Below are positions 26,473-34,742 of a stretch of 43,405 nucleotides of DNA, piece by piece. Made by a program: the position numbers and the translations under genes. The notes beneath the pieces were generated by a model. The model saw only the letters and a program-made list of their open reading frames with translations, did no database searches and was not told the DNA's origin. Position 1 is the first letter of the stretch. Each line of letters opens with the position of its first letter. The DNA lies in the NCBI GenBank assembly GCA_049694275.1, contig JBAVQS010000046.1, positions 1-43,405 of the forward strand, written 5' to 3'. The DNA is from JBAVQS01 sp049694275. GTDB lineage: Bacteria > Chloroflexota > Anaerolineae > UBA4142 > SHND01.

Positions 26473-29400
26473 ACACTGTTATTTCAATTCCCTGGCTCAC
26501 GCCCACTTTGCCCGCATCGTACATGTCGTGGACGGCCACATACAGCTTGCCGCGCCCGGGGCGGATCGCAACTGCATCCACCACCAGCTCTTGTCGTTCG
26601 ATGGGGATATGTGCAGTCTGTGCGTTGGCGCCGCCCTTGAGGAGCGCCAGATTGCCGGGAAGGAACAGGCGCGCGATCGGAGCGATTGACTGGTCCCTGG
26701 GTGTTACCTTGATCTGGATGCGCTCGCCCAGGCTCAACCGTGTTTGGGTCGGCTCGACCTCAAATGGGAAATCCGCGCGCGGTTCGAGGTGGTCGATCTC
26801 GATGGGTTCATCCACTCGCACGATCAGGTTAGCGCTCTGCGCTGTTACCTCTTTGCCAATCGTCACCTCGCCCAGGTCAACGGCGCGCCCGTCGACGATT
26901 GCCTGTTTGGCCGCTGAGAATTTGAGCGTCGAGAGGAGCTCGACCAGGGCGCGGGTGTCGGCGGTGGAATAGAGCATCCCGTTCACCAGCTTGCTCGTGA
27001 CAAACGTAAAGGCAGAACGGAATAGCGGGTCTCCCGCATCGTACATCACCCGCGCCCCATCGGCTGTGACCTCCAGGTTGCCGCCCCAGGCCGATTGGGC
27101 TTGCCAGTAAAGGCGCTCTCCCTGGTTCACTGCCGTCTTGTGCAAGAGCGCCAATGCCTTGTCCCGCATTCCGTTCCCCACGAAATAGTACGCAATGGCA
27201 TCTTCAGGGGTTTGCATCTCTTGGCCGAACTGTTTGTCCAGTGCAAGTAGCGCATTGTCGAGATGTCTGGCTTGGAGCAGTGTGTCGCGGGCTTGTTCCA
27301 GCATTCCTCCGGCTTGCGAAAAGGGGAGCCCGCGCAGGCCCATCAACCGGTGCGCCACTCGCGCCGTAATATCCAGTGTGGGCGTTCCGCCGCACCAGAT
27401 GGAAAACAGGCCGTCCGGGTGCTGAAAAGTCGCGAGCCGCTGTAGCCCCGCGACGATCCGGCCTTTCGTGGTCGCCATGTCGCCCGACGCTACGCCGCTT
27501 GTCATTCCACGATATGCGATCGCTAACCCATACAGGGCGCTTGAGGTCTGCTCCGCTCAGCCAAAGGGGTAATGGATCAGCGCGTTGATTGTCTCTTTGA
27601 GCACCTGCCCCGGCGAGTCGTACACCACGACCTTATCGCCGCGCACCGTTTGACCGGCGTCGAGAATCGCGATCCGCGACGCGGTCACTTGTTGCTTGCC
27701 CGGCCGGTGCACCTCTCGCACCATCCAGTCCGTCCCGCGTGTGTTCTCGATGCGGGCCTCAAATCGCCCCGGACCCTTGACGGCAAAGGTTTTGCTCCCA
27801 TTCCCTCGTACCCGGATCTGCTTTTGTTCGAACGGTGTTGCAATGGTCAGCGTTGCCGTGTCCTCGGTCCGGTAGTTGACCGACGCGATAATTTCGTCGC
27901 CCTGACTCGCAATGACCGGCAGGTCGAGCTCGGCATAGAGCGGTTTGTCCGCCTGTACGTCATGCGTCAACTCGGCGTAATCCACACCCTGATGGACGTA
28001 TGCGCGGACGCGCCATGCGCCAATCTGGTCGCCCAGTTTGACCGTGCGCGTTGCCTTGTCCCGCAGTTCGAAAAACTCGACATACGCCAGCTCGGGAAAT
28101 TCCATTCGTGTGGGCGCAACAACCATCGTCATGATGGACTCTGTCTGAGCTGGCATCCCATATGCCGGCGCGGCTGCCATCATGGCCTGTGGCGCGGGCG
28201 GTGGCATGGCGCTGATCATCCTGGGCGCGGCCAGTGTATCCATTGCCATCCCTGCCGGCGCCGAGCGGCTGGCCCGCATCCGCGGCGGACCCGAAGAGAG
28301 CCATCGCGGGTCATCGCCGCGGGCTGGTTGGCCCGCGGTAAACCCGCGTGTGCCTTCGCGCATGTTTTCGTAGATCTGCCTGGCGAGTTTCGGGATCGGG
28401 CTCTCGTGCTCCAGGCGCGCGTCATAGACCAACAAGAGACAATCAGTTCCCACTCCAGGGCCGGCCTGCGCCTCGATCCGCACCTCGATCTCGGCGCCCG
28501 GCGCAGCCGTATCAGGCGCGGCGAGCGCGGCCGCGAGCGCGCTCGGCTTGATGACTATTCCCCAGCCCTCGAAGGGCCTGTCGCGTGTGAACGCGCCGAC
28601 CGTAAAGAGGGTGAATGGCGCATCTACCGGAAACTCGACGCCCTGTCCGCGCCGGAGTTCTCCCTCAAAAGCGACTGTGTGTGCCCCGGTCCGGACGTTG
28701 AGTGTGACAATCTGTGCCGCGGCCATTTCGCTCGCCGCCTTGAGCCGGCCCTGGTCCGCGTGCACGGCGTCCAGCAGTACCGGAGTCATGTTCATTGCAC
28801 CGGCGCCAATATAAAACCCGCGCACTTGCTGCGCGTCCTGCCAGGGCAACAGGCCGGCCTCCATGGTCTGACCCAGCGGGTTGATGCGAATGTGCTCGCG
28901 TTCCATCACCCCGGTCCCAGGGAAAGAGACCAGCGCGGTGTGCCCGGCGGGTGTTGTCACCTGTACATGGAATGGCCCGCCGTGCCCGGAGAGATCAAAA
29001 TCCCCGTGGGCGGCGCCGTTCTTGACCTTGGCGGTTTGTGTGGCAACGACGCGCTCGCCGCACACCTGACACTGGAGTCCGAACTCCGCCGGGCCAGAAT
29101 AGGGCTGGGAGAGAAGGAGGACCTTGACCGCAAAGCGGAGGTGTTGCTTCTCAAAGGTATGTTCTTGCAGCGTGACAACCAGCGGCGAGAGCGAAAACTC
29201 GGCCACGCTAAAGTCGCACCCGGCCTCGCTCTCTTCGCCGAGCCTGACCTGTACCTCGTATTCGCCCTCCTTGAGCTCGGGATAACGATGCAGCGCCAAT
29301 CCGTTGGCGTTGAGTGGGATGCTCGCCTCGTACACCTTTTGCCCGGCCAGCCGGACTTTAAGCGCCGCTTCTTTCCCCGCGGCCTCCGGCGCGATGACAT

Positions 29401-29764
29401 AGATGAGTGCATCCTGCCCCGGTTTGTAGATCTTGCGGTCGGTAATCACCGTCAAAAGGTGGAGGCGTGGAGTCGCCAGACGCGGCAGGTCGGGTAACGG
29501 CATCCGCTCCCCCTGCTTGTATTCCGCGGCGGGCTGGTCGCCAAAGTGAATGGCCTGCGCATGTCGCGAAAGGATGGCCGGCGCGCTCAATACCCGCACG
29601 GCGTCGTCCACCTGGAGCGCGATGGGATGTCCGGCATCGGCGTTCGCAAATACAAACTGCTCGCCAGTCCAGATACGCTCGGCGAGATAGGCCATCTTGT
29701 GACCGCATCCAACGCATTGGCTTGCTGTAGATGGGTTAGGTCGAGAACAGTAAGGACAGTACAT
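26468..29764 (-). CDS. Zinc-ribbon alpha-2-macroglobulin homologue with in-frame TGA at the thioester cysteine (candidate selenoprotein)
   Basis: The frame starts at ATG 29764 behind AGGAGG (5 nt spacing). It reads 735 codons to TGA at 27559-27557, then continues in the same frame for 362 codons to TAA at 26468. A zinc ribbon (Cys3, Cys6, Cys17, Cys20) opens the protein. A macroglobulin MG2-type domain (TDRKIYKPGQ) and others follow. A Met/Ala/Pro-rich, bait-like segment (about 490-545) precedes the ANA-type region (MEFPELAYVEFFELRD). The thioester site reads YPFG-TGA-AEQTS, where the family has G-C-A-E-Q-T. The thioester helical domain (FQHPDGLFSIWCGG) and a C-terminal Ig-like domain are intact. 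There is no signal peptide, unlike usual bacterial A2M. With selenocysteine at 736 the product has 1098 residues. The alternatives are a nonsense mutation or sequencing error, or two separate proteins (27557-29764 and 26468-27505). Confidence 0.8.
27521..27540 (-). promoter_or_regulatory. Weak hairpin after the TGA, possible bacterial SECIS
   Basis: Downstream of the TGA the RNA can fold as CGCCC-UGUAU-GGG-UUA-GCG. The apical loop starts 22 nt after the TGA and carries a G at its second position. Distance and loop fit the published bacterial SECIS pattern, but the stem is short and bulged, so this is only suggestive. Confidence 0.25.
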
Positions 29765-29784
29765 GGGCTCCTCCTGTGGCTGAC

Positions 29785-30414
29785 TTAGCCTTGCTTGGCC
29801 CCGCATTCGGGACAGAATTTCACCCCCGCCTGAACTTCCTTCCCGCACTCGGTGCAGAATTTTTTCTGGACGACCGGCTTGCCACATTCCGGGCAGAACT
29901 TGCCGCCGGTGAGCGCCGCCCCGCAGTTGGGGCAGCTCCCCGACACAGTCTGTTTGAATTTGTCCGCCGAGACGTAATCGACAGTCCGGGCTTTGGTGTT
30001 CATATCGTCGATGGCGGCCTGGGTCTGAATATGTGATGCCTCGGATTCGAGGTCCGGCGCACAGTCGAGGCAGAGCCCGCGCTCTTTGTTCCAGCATTCG
30101 TCGCCGACCCATTTGCTGCACCGCCGACACTGCTTGAAAAACTGCTTGGTCTCGGCGATTGCGCGTTCCATCGCCGCATCCCGTCCCTTTTCCCATCCAG
30201 CGGAATGCACGCGATGGCCGATGTCGGCCGCATTGCCAAAGATGCCGCCAAAGATGCCCGCCGCCGCGTCGAGCGCCGAGCTCGCGGTGCTGCTGAGCGA
30301 TCCCTCAAACTTGGTCTTGTAGCCGGTCCCACAGCGGTCACAAAAGAATTCGAATTGATAGCCCGCGTCGGTAGAGTGATCCTGGTAGTTTCGGGTAAAT
30401 TTAATCAGAGCCAC
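29785..30414 (-). CDS. Multi-zinc-ribbon protein, partner of the A2M-like gene
   Basis: A 209-residue soluble protein starting with GTG 30414 (AAGGAG, 6 nt spacing) and ending 20 bp before the A2M-like start, so the two form an operon. It has an N-terminal CDRCG knuckle and a Gly/Ala-rich middle (about 45-70, AAGIFGGIFGNAADIG). A central four-cysteine ribbon (CRRCSKWVGDECW, then CLDCAP) and three C-terminal zinc ribbons (CPNCGAALTGGKFCPECG, CTECGKEV, FCPECGAKQ) follow. No enzymatic motif is visible. The C-terminal ribbons resemble the one at the start of the A2M-like protein, which suggests a shared docking or assembly role. I do not recognise a named family beyond zinc-ribbon proteins. Confidence 0.88.
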   Translation of the reverse strand: MALIKFTRNYQDHSTDAGYQFEFFCDRCGTGYKTKFEGSLSSTASSALDAAAGIFGGIFGNAADIGHRVHSAGWEKGRDAAMERAIAETKQFFKQCRRCSKWVGDECWNKERGLCLDCAPDLESEASHIQTQAAIDDMNTKARTVDYVSADKFKQTVSGSCPNCGAALTGGKFCPECGKPVVQKKFCTECGKEVQAGVKFCPECGAKQG

Positions 30415-30671
30415 AGTCGTCTCCTTACGAGGAATTTCGGAAATATCTTACAACAAATCCCAAACGACTGCAATCTCGTTGGAAGTTGACCTTACAATCC
30501 CGGCAATCCGGCTCTACCCATTTTTCGTGTTTGATTTGCTAACGCTTTCATGGTAGAGTAGATATGGGTTTTGAGGGCGCACTGAACGGACTGCTCCTTG
30601 TGATCCTTTGTCTCTGCACTACCGAGATTGATTTCACTTCTCGGCATGTTTCAGGCCGACCTGAGGTAAAA

Positions 30672-31763
30672 ATGCTAAACCTATCCAGATGGAGTAAGCA
30701 GGTCGTATTTGTGGGCGTCGTTGTGTGTGCAGTGCTCTTGGCCGGTGCATTCCCAACAGCCGGGATGGCCAGCCGCCCGTCGGCGACTGCGCCCGGAATG
30801 GGCACGGCGGCGAGTTTTGCGGTCCTGGGCGGATCAACGGTGACGAATACTGGCAATAGCGTTGTCGCCGGTAACCTCGGCGTCTGGCCCGGTTCTGCGG
30901 TCACGGGCTTTCCTCCGGGAATGGTAGGTCCCCCCGGAAACATCCATGTCGCTGATGCGGTCGCGCAGAATGCGCAGGGCGCGGTGACCGTGGCGTACAA
31001 TAATCTTGTGGGCCAGCCGTGCAATTTCGATTTGACGGGTCAAGATCTGGGGGGAATGACGCTCACGGCCGGTGTCTATTGTTTTAGCACGTCGGCGCAG
31101 TTGACGGGGGCGCTCACTCTTGATGCCCAGGGCGACGCCGGTGCGGTCTTTATTTTCCAGATCGGGAGCACCCTCACGACCGCCAGCAACTCGTCTGTTA
31201 AGATGATCAATGGCGGTTCAGATTGCAACGTGTTCTGGCAGGTCGGCACCTCTGCGACGATTGGCACGACCACTGCGTTCAAGGGAAATATTCTCGCGCT
31301 CACGAGTATTACCTTGAATACGGGCGCAAACATTCGGGCCGGTCGGGCCCTGGCGCGAAATGGCGCCGTGACGATGGATAACAACAAGATCTCGATTACC
31401 GGGTGTGCGTCTCCCGCGACGGCAACGCCGACGAAAACGCCGGGCCCGGCAAACACCCAAACGCCATTGCCCGCTACACAGACCCTGGTCGCAGTGAAAC
31501 AGACCGCAACCGCGATAGCTTTGTCGCCGACGGAGACGCCGGGAACAGGCGGCGGTGGCGGAGGCGGAAGTCAAGCCACATCCGCTCCGGTCGCAGTACT
31601 GGGTGCGACAGCAACACCGACGGTTCCGATATTGCTACCGACTACCGGTGGCGCCGGTTCGGATGGCCCAGACCTGATCTGGTTCGTCTTGGGAGTCGGT
31701 GGAGCCGCCCTGGTTGGGTTCCCGCTTCTGTTCAAGAGACTTGGTCAACGAAAGGTTCATTGA
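30672..31763 (+). CDS. DUF3494 ice-binding-like surface protein with LPTTG sorting signal
   Basis: The start at ATG 30672 follows GAGG by 5 nt; an upstream in-frame ATG at 30564 lacks such support. The 363-residue product has a signal peptide (about 1-33, VVFVGVVVCAVLLAGA). A DUF3494 beta-helix (about 40-245) carries the family phrases AASFAVLGGSTVTNTG, LTAGVYCFSTSAQLTG and AVFIFQIGSTLTTAS. A Thr/Pro-rich linker with a Gly run follows. The C-terminus is a full sorting signal: LPTTG (322-326), a hydrophobic stretch and KRLGQRKVH. DUF3494 proteins bind ice or act as adhesins; here adhesion or a surface structural role is at least as likely. The sortase gene next door is the probable anchoring enzyme. 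Confidence 0.93.
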   Translation: MLNLSRWSKQVVFVGVVVCAVLLAGAFPTAGMASRPSATAPGMGTAASFAVLGGSTVTNTGNSVVAGNLGVWPGSAVTGFPPGMVGPPGNIHVADAVAQNAQGAVTVAYNNLVGQPCNFDLTGQDLGGMTLTAGVYCFSTSAQLTGALTLDAQGDAGAVFIFQIGSTLTTASNSSVKMINGGSDCNVFWQVGTSATIGTTTAFKGNILALTSITLNTGANIRAGRALARNGAVTMDNNKISITGCASPATATPTKTPGPANTQTPLPATQTLVAVKQTATAIALSPTETPGTGGGGGGGSQATSAPVAVLGATATPTVPILLPTTGGAGSDGPDLIWFVLGVGGAALVGFPLLFKRLGQRKVH

Positions 31764-31767
31764 CCAA
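31741..31767 (+). terminator. Inverted repeat over the stop codon of the LPTTG gene
   Basis: TTGGTCAA (31741-31748) pairs perfectly with TTGACCAA (31760-31767) around an 11-nt loop that ends at the stop codon. No T tract follows, so it may protect the mRNA end or attenuate transcription into the sortase gene rather than terminate fully. Confidence 0.4.
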
Positions 31768-31835
31768 TCACTTCCTGACCTGCCATTCTACGTGGGCGAG
31801 TCCCGCAGAGGGTCACATCCCTGAAGGTCTGCCCG

Positions 31836-31887
31836 CCCAGGCTTGACGCCCAAAGGCGGCGAGCCTGGGTGAGCATCGGGGAGATGC
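31836..31887 (+). promoter_or_regulatory. Two stacked hairpins in the leader of the sortase gene
   Basis: CCCAGGCT (31836-31843) pairs with AGCCTGGG (31862-31869) and encloses an inner stem CGCC-CAAA-GGCG. Immediately after, GCATC (31873-31877) pairs with GATGC (31883-31887) around GGGGA. The unit lies in the 245-bp gap between the LPTTG gene and the sortase. It matches no riboswitch family I know; it may be a cis-regulatory RNA or a processed-mRNA element. Confidence 0.45.
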
Positions 31888-32008
31888 CCGTGGGAGAATC
31901 TCGGTCAACCCGGCCAAGATTCTTTGTTGCGCTCGAATTGACATCGCCGGGAGGTAGTCGTTTTTCGAACCTTTGGTTCCATTGGTTACTCTGAATCCGC
32001 TTTCCGGT

Positions 32009-32872
32009 ATGTCACACCACGTTCCTCGACAATCCAGACTCCTCCTCGTCGCTGTCATCCTGACACTGACCCTCTTTTCAATCGTCGCCTGCGCGGCTCA
32101 AGAACCATCACCCGCATCACCGCCACCTGCCAGAATAGCCCAACCCGCCAAGATAGCCAGGCAGGTTAGAACAACTGAACCCACAAGCACACCGCCCTCT
32201 GTTCTTATAGATACACCGACTGACGCTGCGGCAACTGCGCCCCGCATGCCTGCGCCGCCGACCGACGTTGCCGCAACTGCGATCCGCATGCCTGCGACGC
32301 CGAATGCCGGTTTACCCAAAGGCGCCGGGCAGCCGCCGACGCGCCTCGTCATCCCCAAAATGAACCTTGACGTGGGCATACGAGAAGCGATGCAGACAAC
32401 CTTCGAACAATCCGGTCAACTTTATGCGGATTGGTCCGTTCCATACAATGCGGTCGGACACCTTGCAACGACGGTCAACCCTGGCGAAGCGGGTAACATG
32501 GTCATCTCGGGCCACCACAATTTGATCGGACCCAATCAGTTTGGCAAAGGTCTTTTCGGCGGTCTCTGGGACCTGCAAGCCGGAGACGCGATCTATGTAT
32601 TTGACGAAAGCGGCCGCGCCTTTGTCTACTCGGTATCCAGGTCTTACAACGTGAAGGAAGCTGGAGAATCGTTTTCCGTTCGTGAGCAACACGCCCGCGA
32701 TATTTTGGCAGATACGGGAGAACCGATTCTGACATTGATTACTTGCTGGAATGGAGCGGCGGCGCCGTATTCGGGCAATACCTATCGCTGGGTCGTCGCC
32801 GCACACCTCGTCAACTCAATAGGGCCGGGGCAAGTGCCTGTGATTGTGGGCAATCCGACGCCGATGCAGTGA
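32009..32872 (+). CDS. Lipoprotein-type sortase
   Basis: A transpeptidase that cleaves LPxTG-type signals and attaches proteins to the envelope. The 287-residue form starts at ATG 32009; a start at 31973 would extend it by 12 residues, and neither has a strong ribosome site. The signal peptide ends in SIVAC, so Cys28 is likely lipidated, an unusual way to tether a sortase. A Thr/Pro/Ala-rich linker with near-repeats (TDAAATAPRMPAPP and TDVAATAIRMPATP) reaches about residue 110. The sortase domain has His169 (VISGHHN), Cys246 (TLITCWNG) and Arg260 (YRWVVAA), the complete catalytic triad. The general look is that of class D/E/F enzymes. Its substrate is most likely the LPTTG protein encoded just upstream. 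Confidence 0.93.
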   Translation: MSHHVPRQSRLLLVAVILTLTLFSIVACAAQEPSPASPPPARIAQPAKIARQVRTTEPTSTPPSVLIDTPTDAAATAPRMPAPPTDVAATAIRMPATPNAGLPKGAGQPPTRLVIPKMNLDVGIREAMQTTFEQSGQLYADWSVPYNAVGHLATTVNPGEAGNMVISGHHNLIGPNQFGKGLFGGLWDLQAGDAIYVFDESGRAFVYSVSRSYNVKEAGESFSVREQHARDILADTGEPILTLITCWNGAAAPYSGNTYRWVVAAHLVNSIGPGQVPVIVGNPTPMQ

Positions 32873-33275
32873 AGACGAATAGGGCTTGGATTACAAGGCC
32901 GATTAATCCTTCGTGGCCCTTTCTCCCGGACCTTCCACTTGAGATTTCCCCTGTCTCTTTCCCCGCCTGCATCTTTTAGCTTTCATGCTCCTTCTTCTCT
33001 TTTTTCCCTACTCCCTTTGGCCCCTCCTTTCTACACCCTTTGGCCTTCTTTGTTCGGCCCCCTACCTGATTGTCTCGGCGACTGATTAGGAGCAAACTGG
33101 GTGCAGGAAAAGGGCTAGCAGATCCGGGTTTGCCCCCCTTCACGGGTGCGAGTGCAGGTTTAGAAAGGGTTTTTGTCACTGGGGTGAAAGCACATGGCGG
33201 GCCTCTACGGGCGTCTGCCGAGTGCATGGAGTTCAGCTTGTCTACCGACTGCAGCCGCTGGAGGTAAGAGCAATC
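32873..33275 (+). other. Non-coding region with a long pyrimidine-rich tract
   Basis: From about 32930 to 33060 the plus strand is almost all C and T (for example CTCCCTTTGGCCCCTCCTTT, with CCTTTGGCC-like pieces repeated). The opposite strand would encode only a Lys/Gly-rich shadow. From 33064 to the ribosome site at 33260 nothing convincing is seen. Confidence 0.5.
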
Positions 33276-33686
33276 ATGACAAAAGAGAACGGAAATACAT
33301 CTATGAATTTCCATGCAGACCAGGGCGACGAAGAGCCGGTTGACGTGGACGTATTGGAATCCTTCGCCCAAGACCAGGAACTCGATCAGGGCAGTATGCT
33401 CTTGAAACGTAGACGGCAACAGCATACGGCCGAATCGCCGGAGCTGTCGGCGGACGACATGGATGCGACCTGGGATGATGCAGACGGCGAAGAAGCAGGC
33501 GGCGGTGCAACGTTGGAGCCGGATGAAAACGTAGTTGACGAGGTCGGCGGCGCGATCGGACTTTCGTATTCCGATACGGAGCCGCTGCATACCGATGCCA
33601 AGTTGGAACAGCGCGAGCACGATGGGTGGGAACTCAATCCAGATGCCGATGAGCAATTGAGCGAGGCAAGCCCGGCAAGCGATTGA
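33276..33686 (+). CDS. DUF6335-like acidic protein
   Basis: A 136-residue hydrophilic, strongly acidic protein starting at ATG 33276 with GGAGG upstream. The conserved part runs from about residue 50: SPELSADDMDATWDDAD, then GGATLEPDENVVDEVGGAIG and HDGWELNP near the C-terminus. This matches my memory of the DUF6335 family of cyanobacteria and Chloroflexota, whose function is unknown. There is no signal peptide, membrane segment or catalytic motif. Its neighbour downstream is a GlsB/YeaQ-type membrane protein; both are of the kind often found among stress-response genes, which is only a hint. Confidence 0.85.
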   Translation: MTKENGNTSMNFHADQGDEEPVDVDVLESFAQDQELDQGSMLLKRRRQQHTAESPELSADDMDATWDDADGEEAGGGATLEPDENVVDEVGGAIGLSYSDTEPLHTDAKLEQREHDGWELNPDADEQLSEASPASD

Positions 33687-33720
33687 GGACGAACTCTGAT
33701 AACGAAGCGGCGAGAACAAT

Positions 33721-33874
33721 GGCAACGGACCTGTATCAAATCTTTCAGCGAATGGACATGCACGTGCCGAGTCGCCGCGAAATGCCGCTGCATAGGTGGC
33801 TCCACCTCGCGCCGTGGTTTATCCTCCTCAGCGCGCGTCGCCGCCTGTCGCTCTCATCGAAAGGAGGCCATTGA
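33721..33874 (+). CDS. Possible small protein of 50 residues
   Basis: An ATG at 33721 opens a short frame (MATDLYQIFQRMDMHVPSRR...) that ends at 33874 in a Lys/Gly/His tail. The ribosome site is poor and no family was recognised. It could be a chance frame in the gap between the DUF6335-like gene and the membrane protein gene. Confidence 0.25.
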
Positions 33875-33984
33875 CAAGGAAAGAGCTCGAGTCCGGACGG
33901 AAATATTGACGCAGTGGGATCGATTTCAACTCAAGCGACCACTCTTGGTCGTGGGTTTCTGCAACAGTCTCAAGGAGGAATATC

Positions 33985-34245
33985 ATGGGTATCTTGTCTT
34001 GGCTTATTGTCGGTTTGATTGCCGGTTGGTTGGCGGGGTTGGTGATGCGCGGCGGCGGGTATGGGCTTGTCGGCGACATCGTCCTCGGCATCATCGGCGC
34101 GCTCGTCGGTGGTTTCCTGGGAGAGACCTTTTTCGGGTTCGGTGGGGTCTCCGGGATTAACGTCGGGAGCATCGTCATCGCCTTTGTCGGCGCAGTGATT
34201 GTCCTGTTTGTTGCACGCATGCTGCGTGGACGACGCGCCTCATAA
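33985..34245 (+). CDS. GlsB/YeaQ/YmgE-family membrane protein (transglycosylase-associated)
   Basis: An 86-residue inner-membrane protein with three hydrophobic helices (ILSWLIVGLIAGWLAGLVM, then DIVLGIIGALVGGFLGETFF, then IVIAFVGAVIVLFVARML) and a basic C-terminus. The glycine-zipper-like pattern GxxxG in each helix is the mark of this family. AAGGAGG lies 6 nt before ATG 33985. These proteins are often induced under envelope or general stress; the name transglycosylase-associated is historic and not backed by an activity. Confidence 0.93.
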   Translation: MGILSWLIVGLIAGWLAGLVMRGGGYGLVGDIVLGIIGALVGGFLGETFFGFGGVSGINVGSIVIAFVGAVIVLFVARMLRGRRAS

Positions 34246-34405
34246 GCTGTTTTCCCCTGCTCGCGTCACGTGGTTCGGCGGCTCGATTCGCAAATCACGC
34301 GCTATGACACACGCGGGCGAAGAGATGGGCTGGCCGCCCCAGGCCGGCCCATCTCGAGTTCGCGGGTGCTCACCGGTTGACAACTCTCAAAAATGCGGAC
34401 AGAAT
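34246..34405 (+). other. Gap without a recognisable gene
   Basis: This short stretch contains the complementary pieces GGGCTGGCCGCCCCAGGCCGGCCC (about 34327-34350). GGGCTGGCC and GGCCGGCCC can pair and may act as a terminator for the membrane-protein gene, though no T tract follows. Confidence 0.4.
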
Positions 34406-34529
34406 ACTAGTACTCTGTCACAATCATTTTGTCATGTCGAGCGCAGCGAGACATCTTCTTTACGCTAGCGAGATTCCTCGCTATGCTCGGAATGACAACT
34501 GTGCAGGATCAATGTGACGGAGTACTAGT
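34406..34529. mobile_element. MITE-like element with 17-bp terminal inverted repeats
   Basis: ACTAGTACTCTGTCACA (34406-34422) is matched at 34513-34529 by its inverted copy with one mismatch. The 124-bp element has no gene. Its interior holds another imperfect palindrome: GTCATGTCGAGCGCAGCGAGACATC near the left and GAGATTCCTCGCTATGCTCGGAATGACA on the right. That interior resembles short palindromes that I recall as widely repeated in environmental genomes. No target-site duplication is evident. Confidence 0.7.
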
Positions 34530-34742
34530 GTTTGATGCCGGAAAAATCATCCAAGAGGGTGACTTAACCTTTGTCGGAAAGAAAAGGTCTGTTTCAAGAT
34601 TTTCTACAACAAAGAAGCAAACCACTTGACCTGAAAGAACCCGGGAACAGCCAACAATCGGCCGGTGCAAGACGGTGGGGCCTTGCGGTGATGGCTAAGT
34701 CCGCCGTGGTCGTCGCGACGCCAGGCCGCGGAGGATAGTTCC
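34530..34742 (+). other. Gap upstream of the branching enzyme gene
   Basis: No gene or clear promoter was recognised here. The ribosome site of the following gene (GGAGGATAGTTCC) occupies the last bases. Confidence 0.4.

Noticed and set aside
26468..27505. A separate 345-residue gene starting at ATG 27505
   Set aside because: It begins inside the thioester domain, lacks a proper ribosome site, and is in the same frame as the upstream A2M-like gene with only the TGA between them. It is better read as the rest of one protein.
27572..29497. A 641-codon open frame on the plus strand
   Set aside because: It lies fully opposite the A2M-like gene in GC-rich DNA, has no domain-like sequence and no ribosome site, so it is an antisense shadow.
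33060..33160. A second GEMM-like riboswitch (GGGTTTGCCCC near 33126)
   Set aside because: Only the GGCAAACCC piece is present on the minus strand; the GACGCAAAGCC part and the closing strand are absent.
32976..33725. A 249-codon minus frame covering the pyrimidine tract
   Set aside because: Its end is Lys/Gly-rich low-complexity sequence from the C/T tract, and it runs opposite the DUF6335-like gene, which has a good ribosome site.
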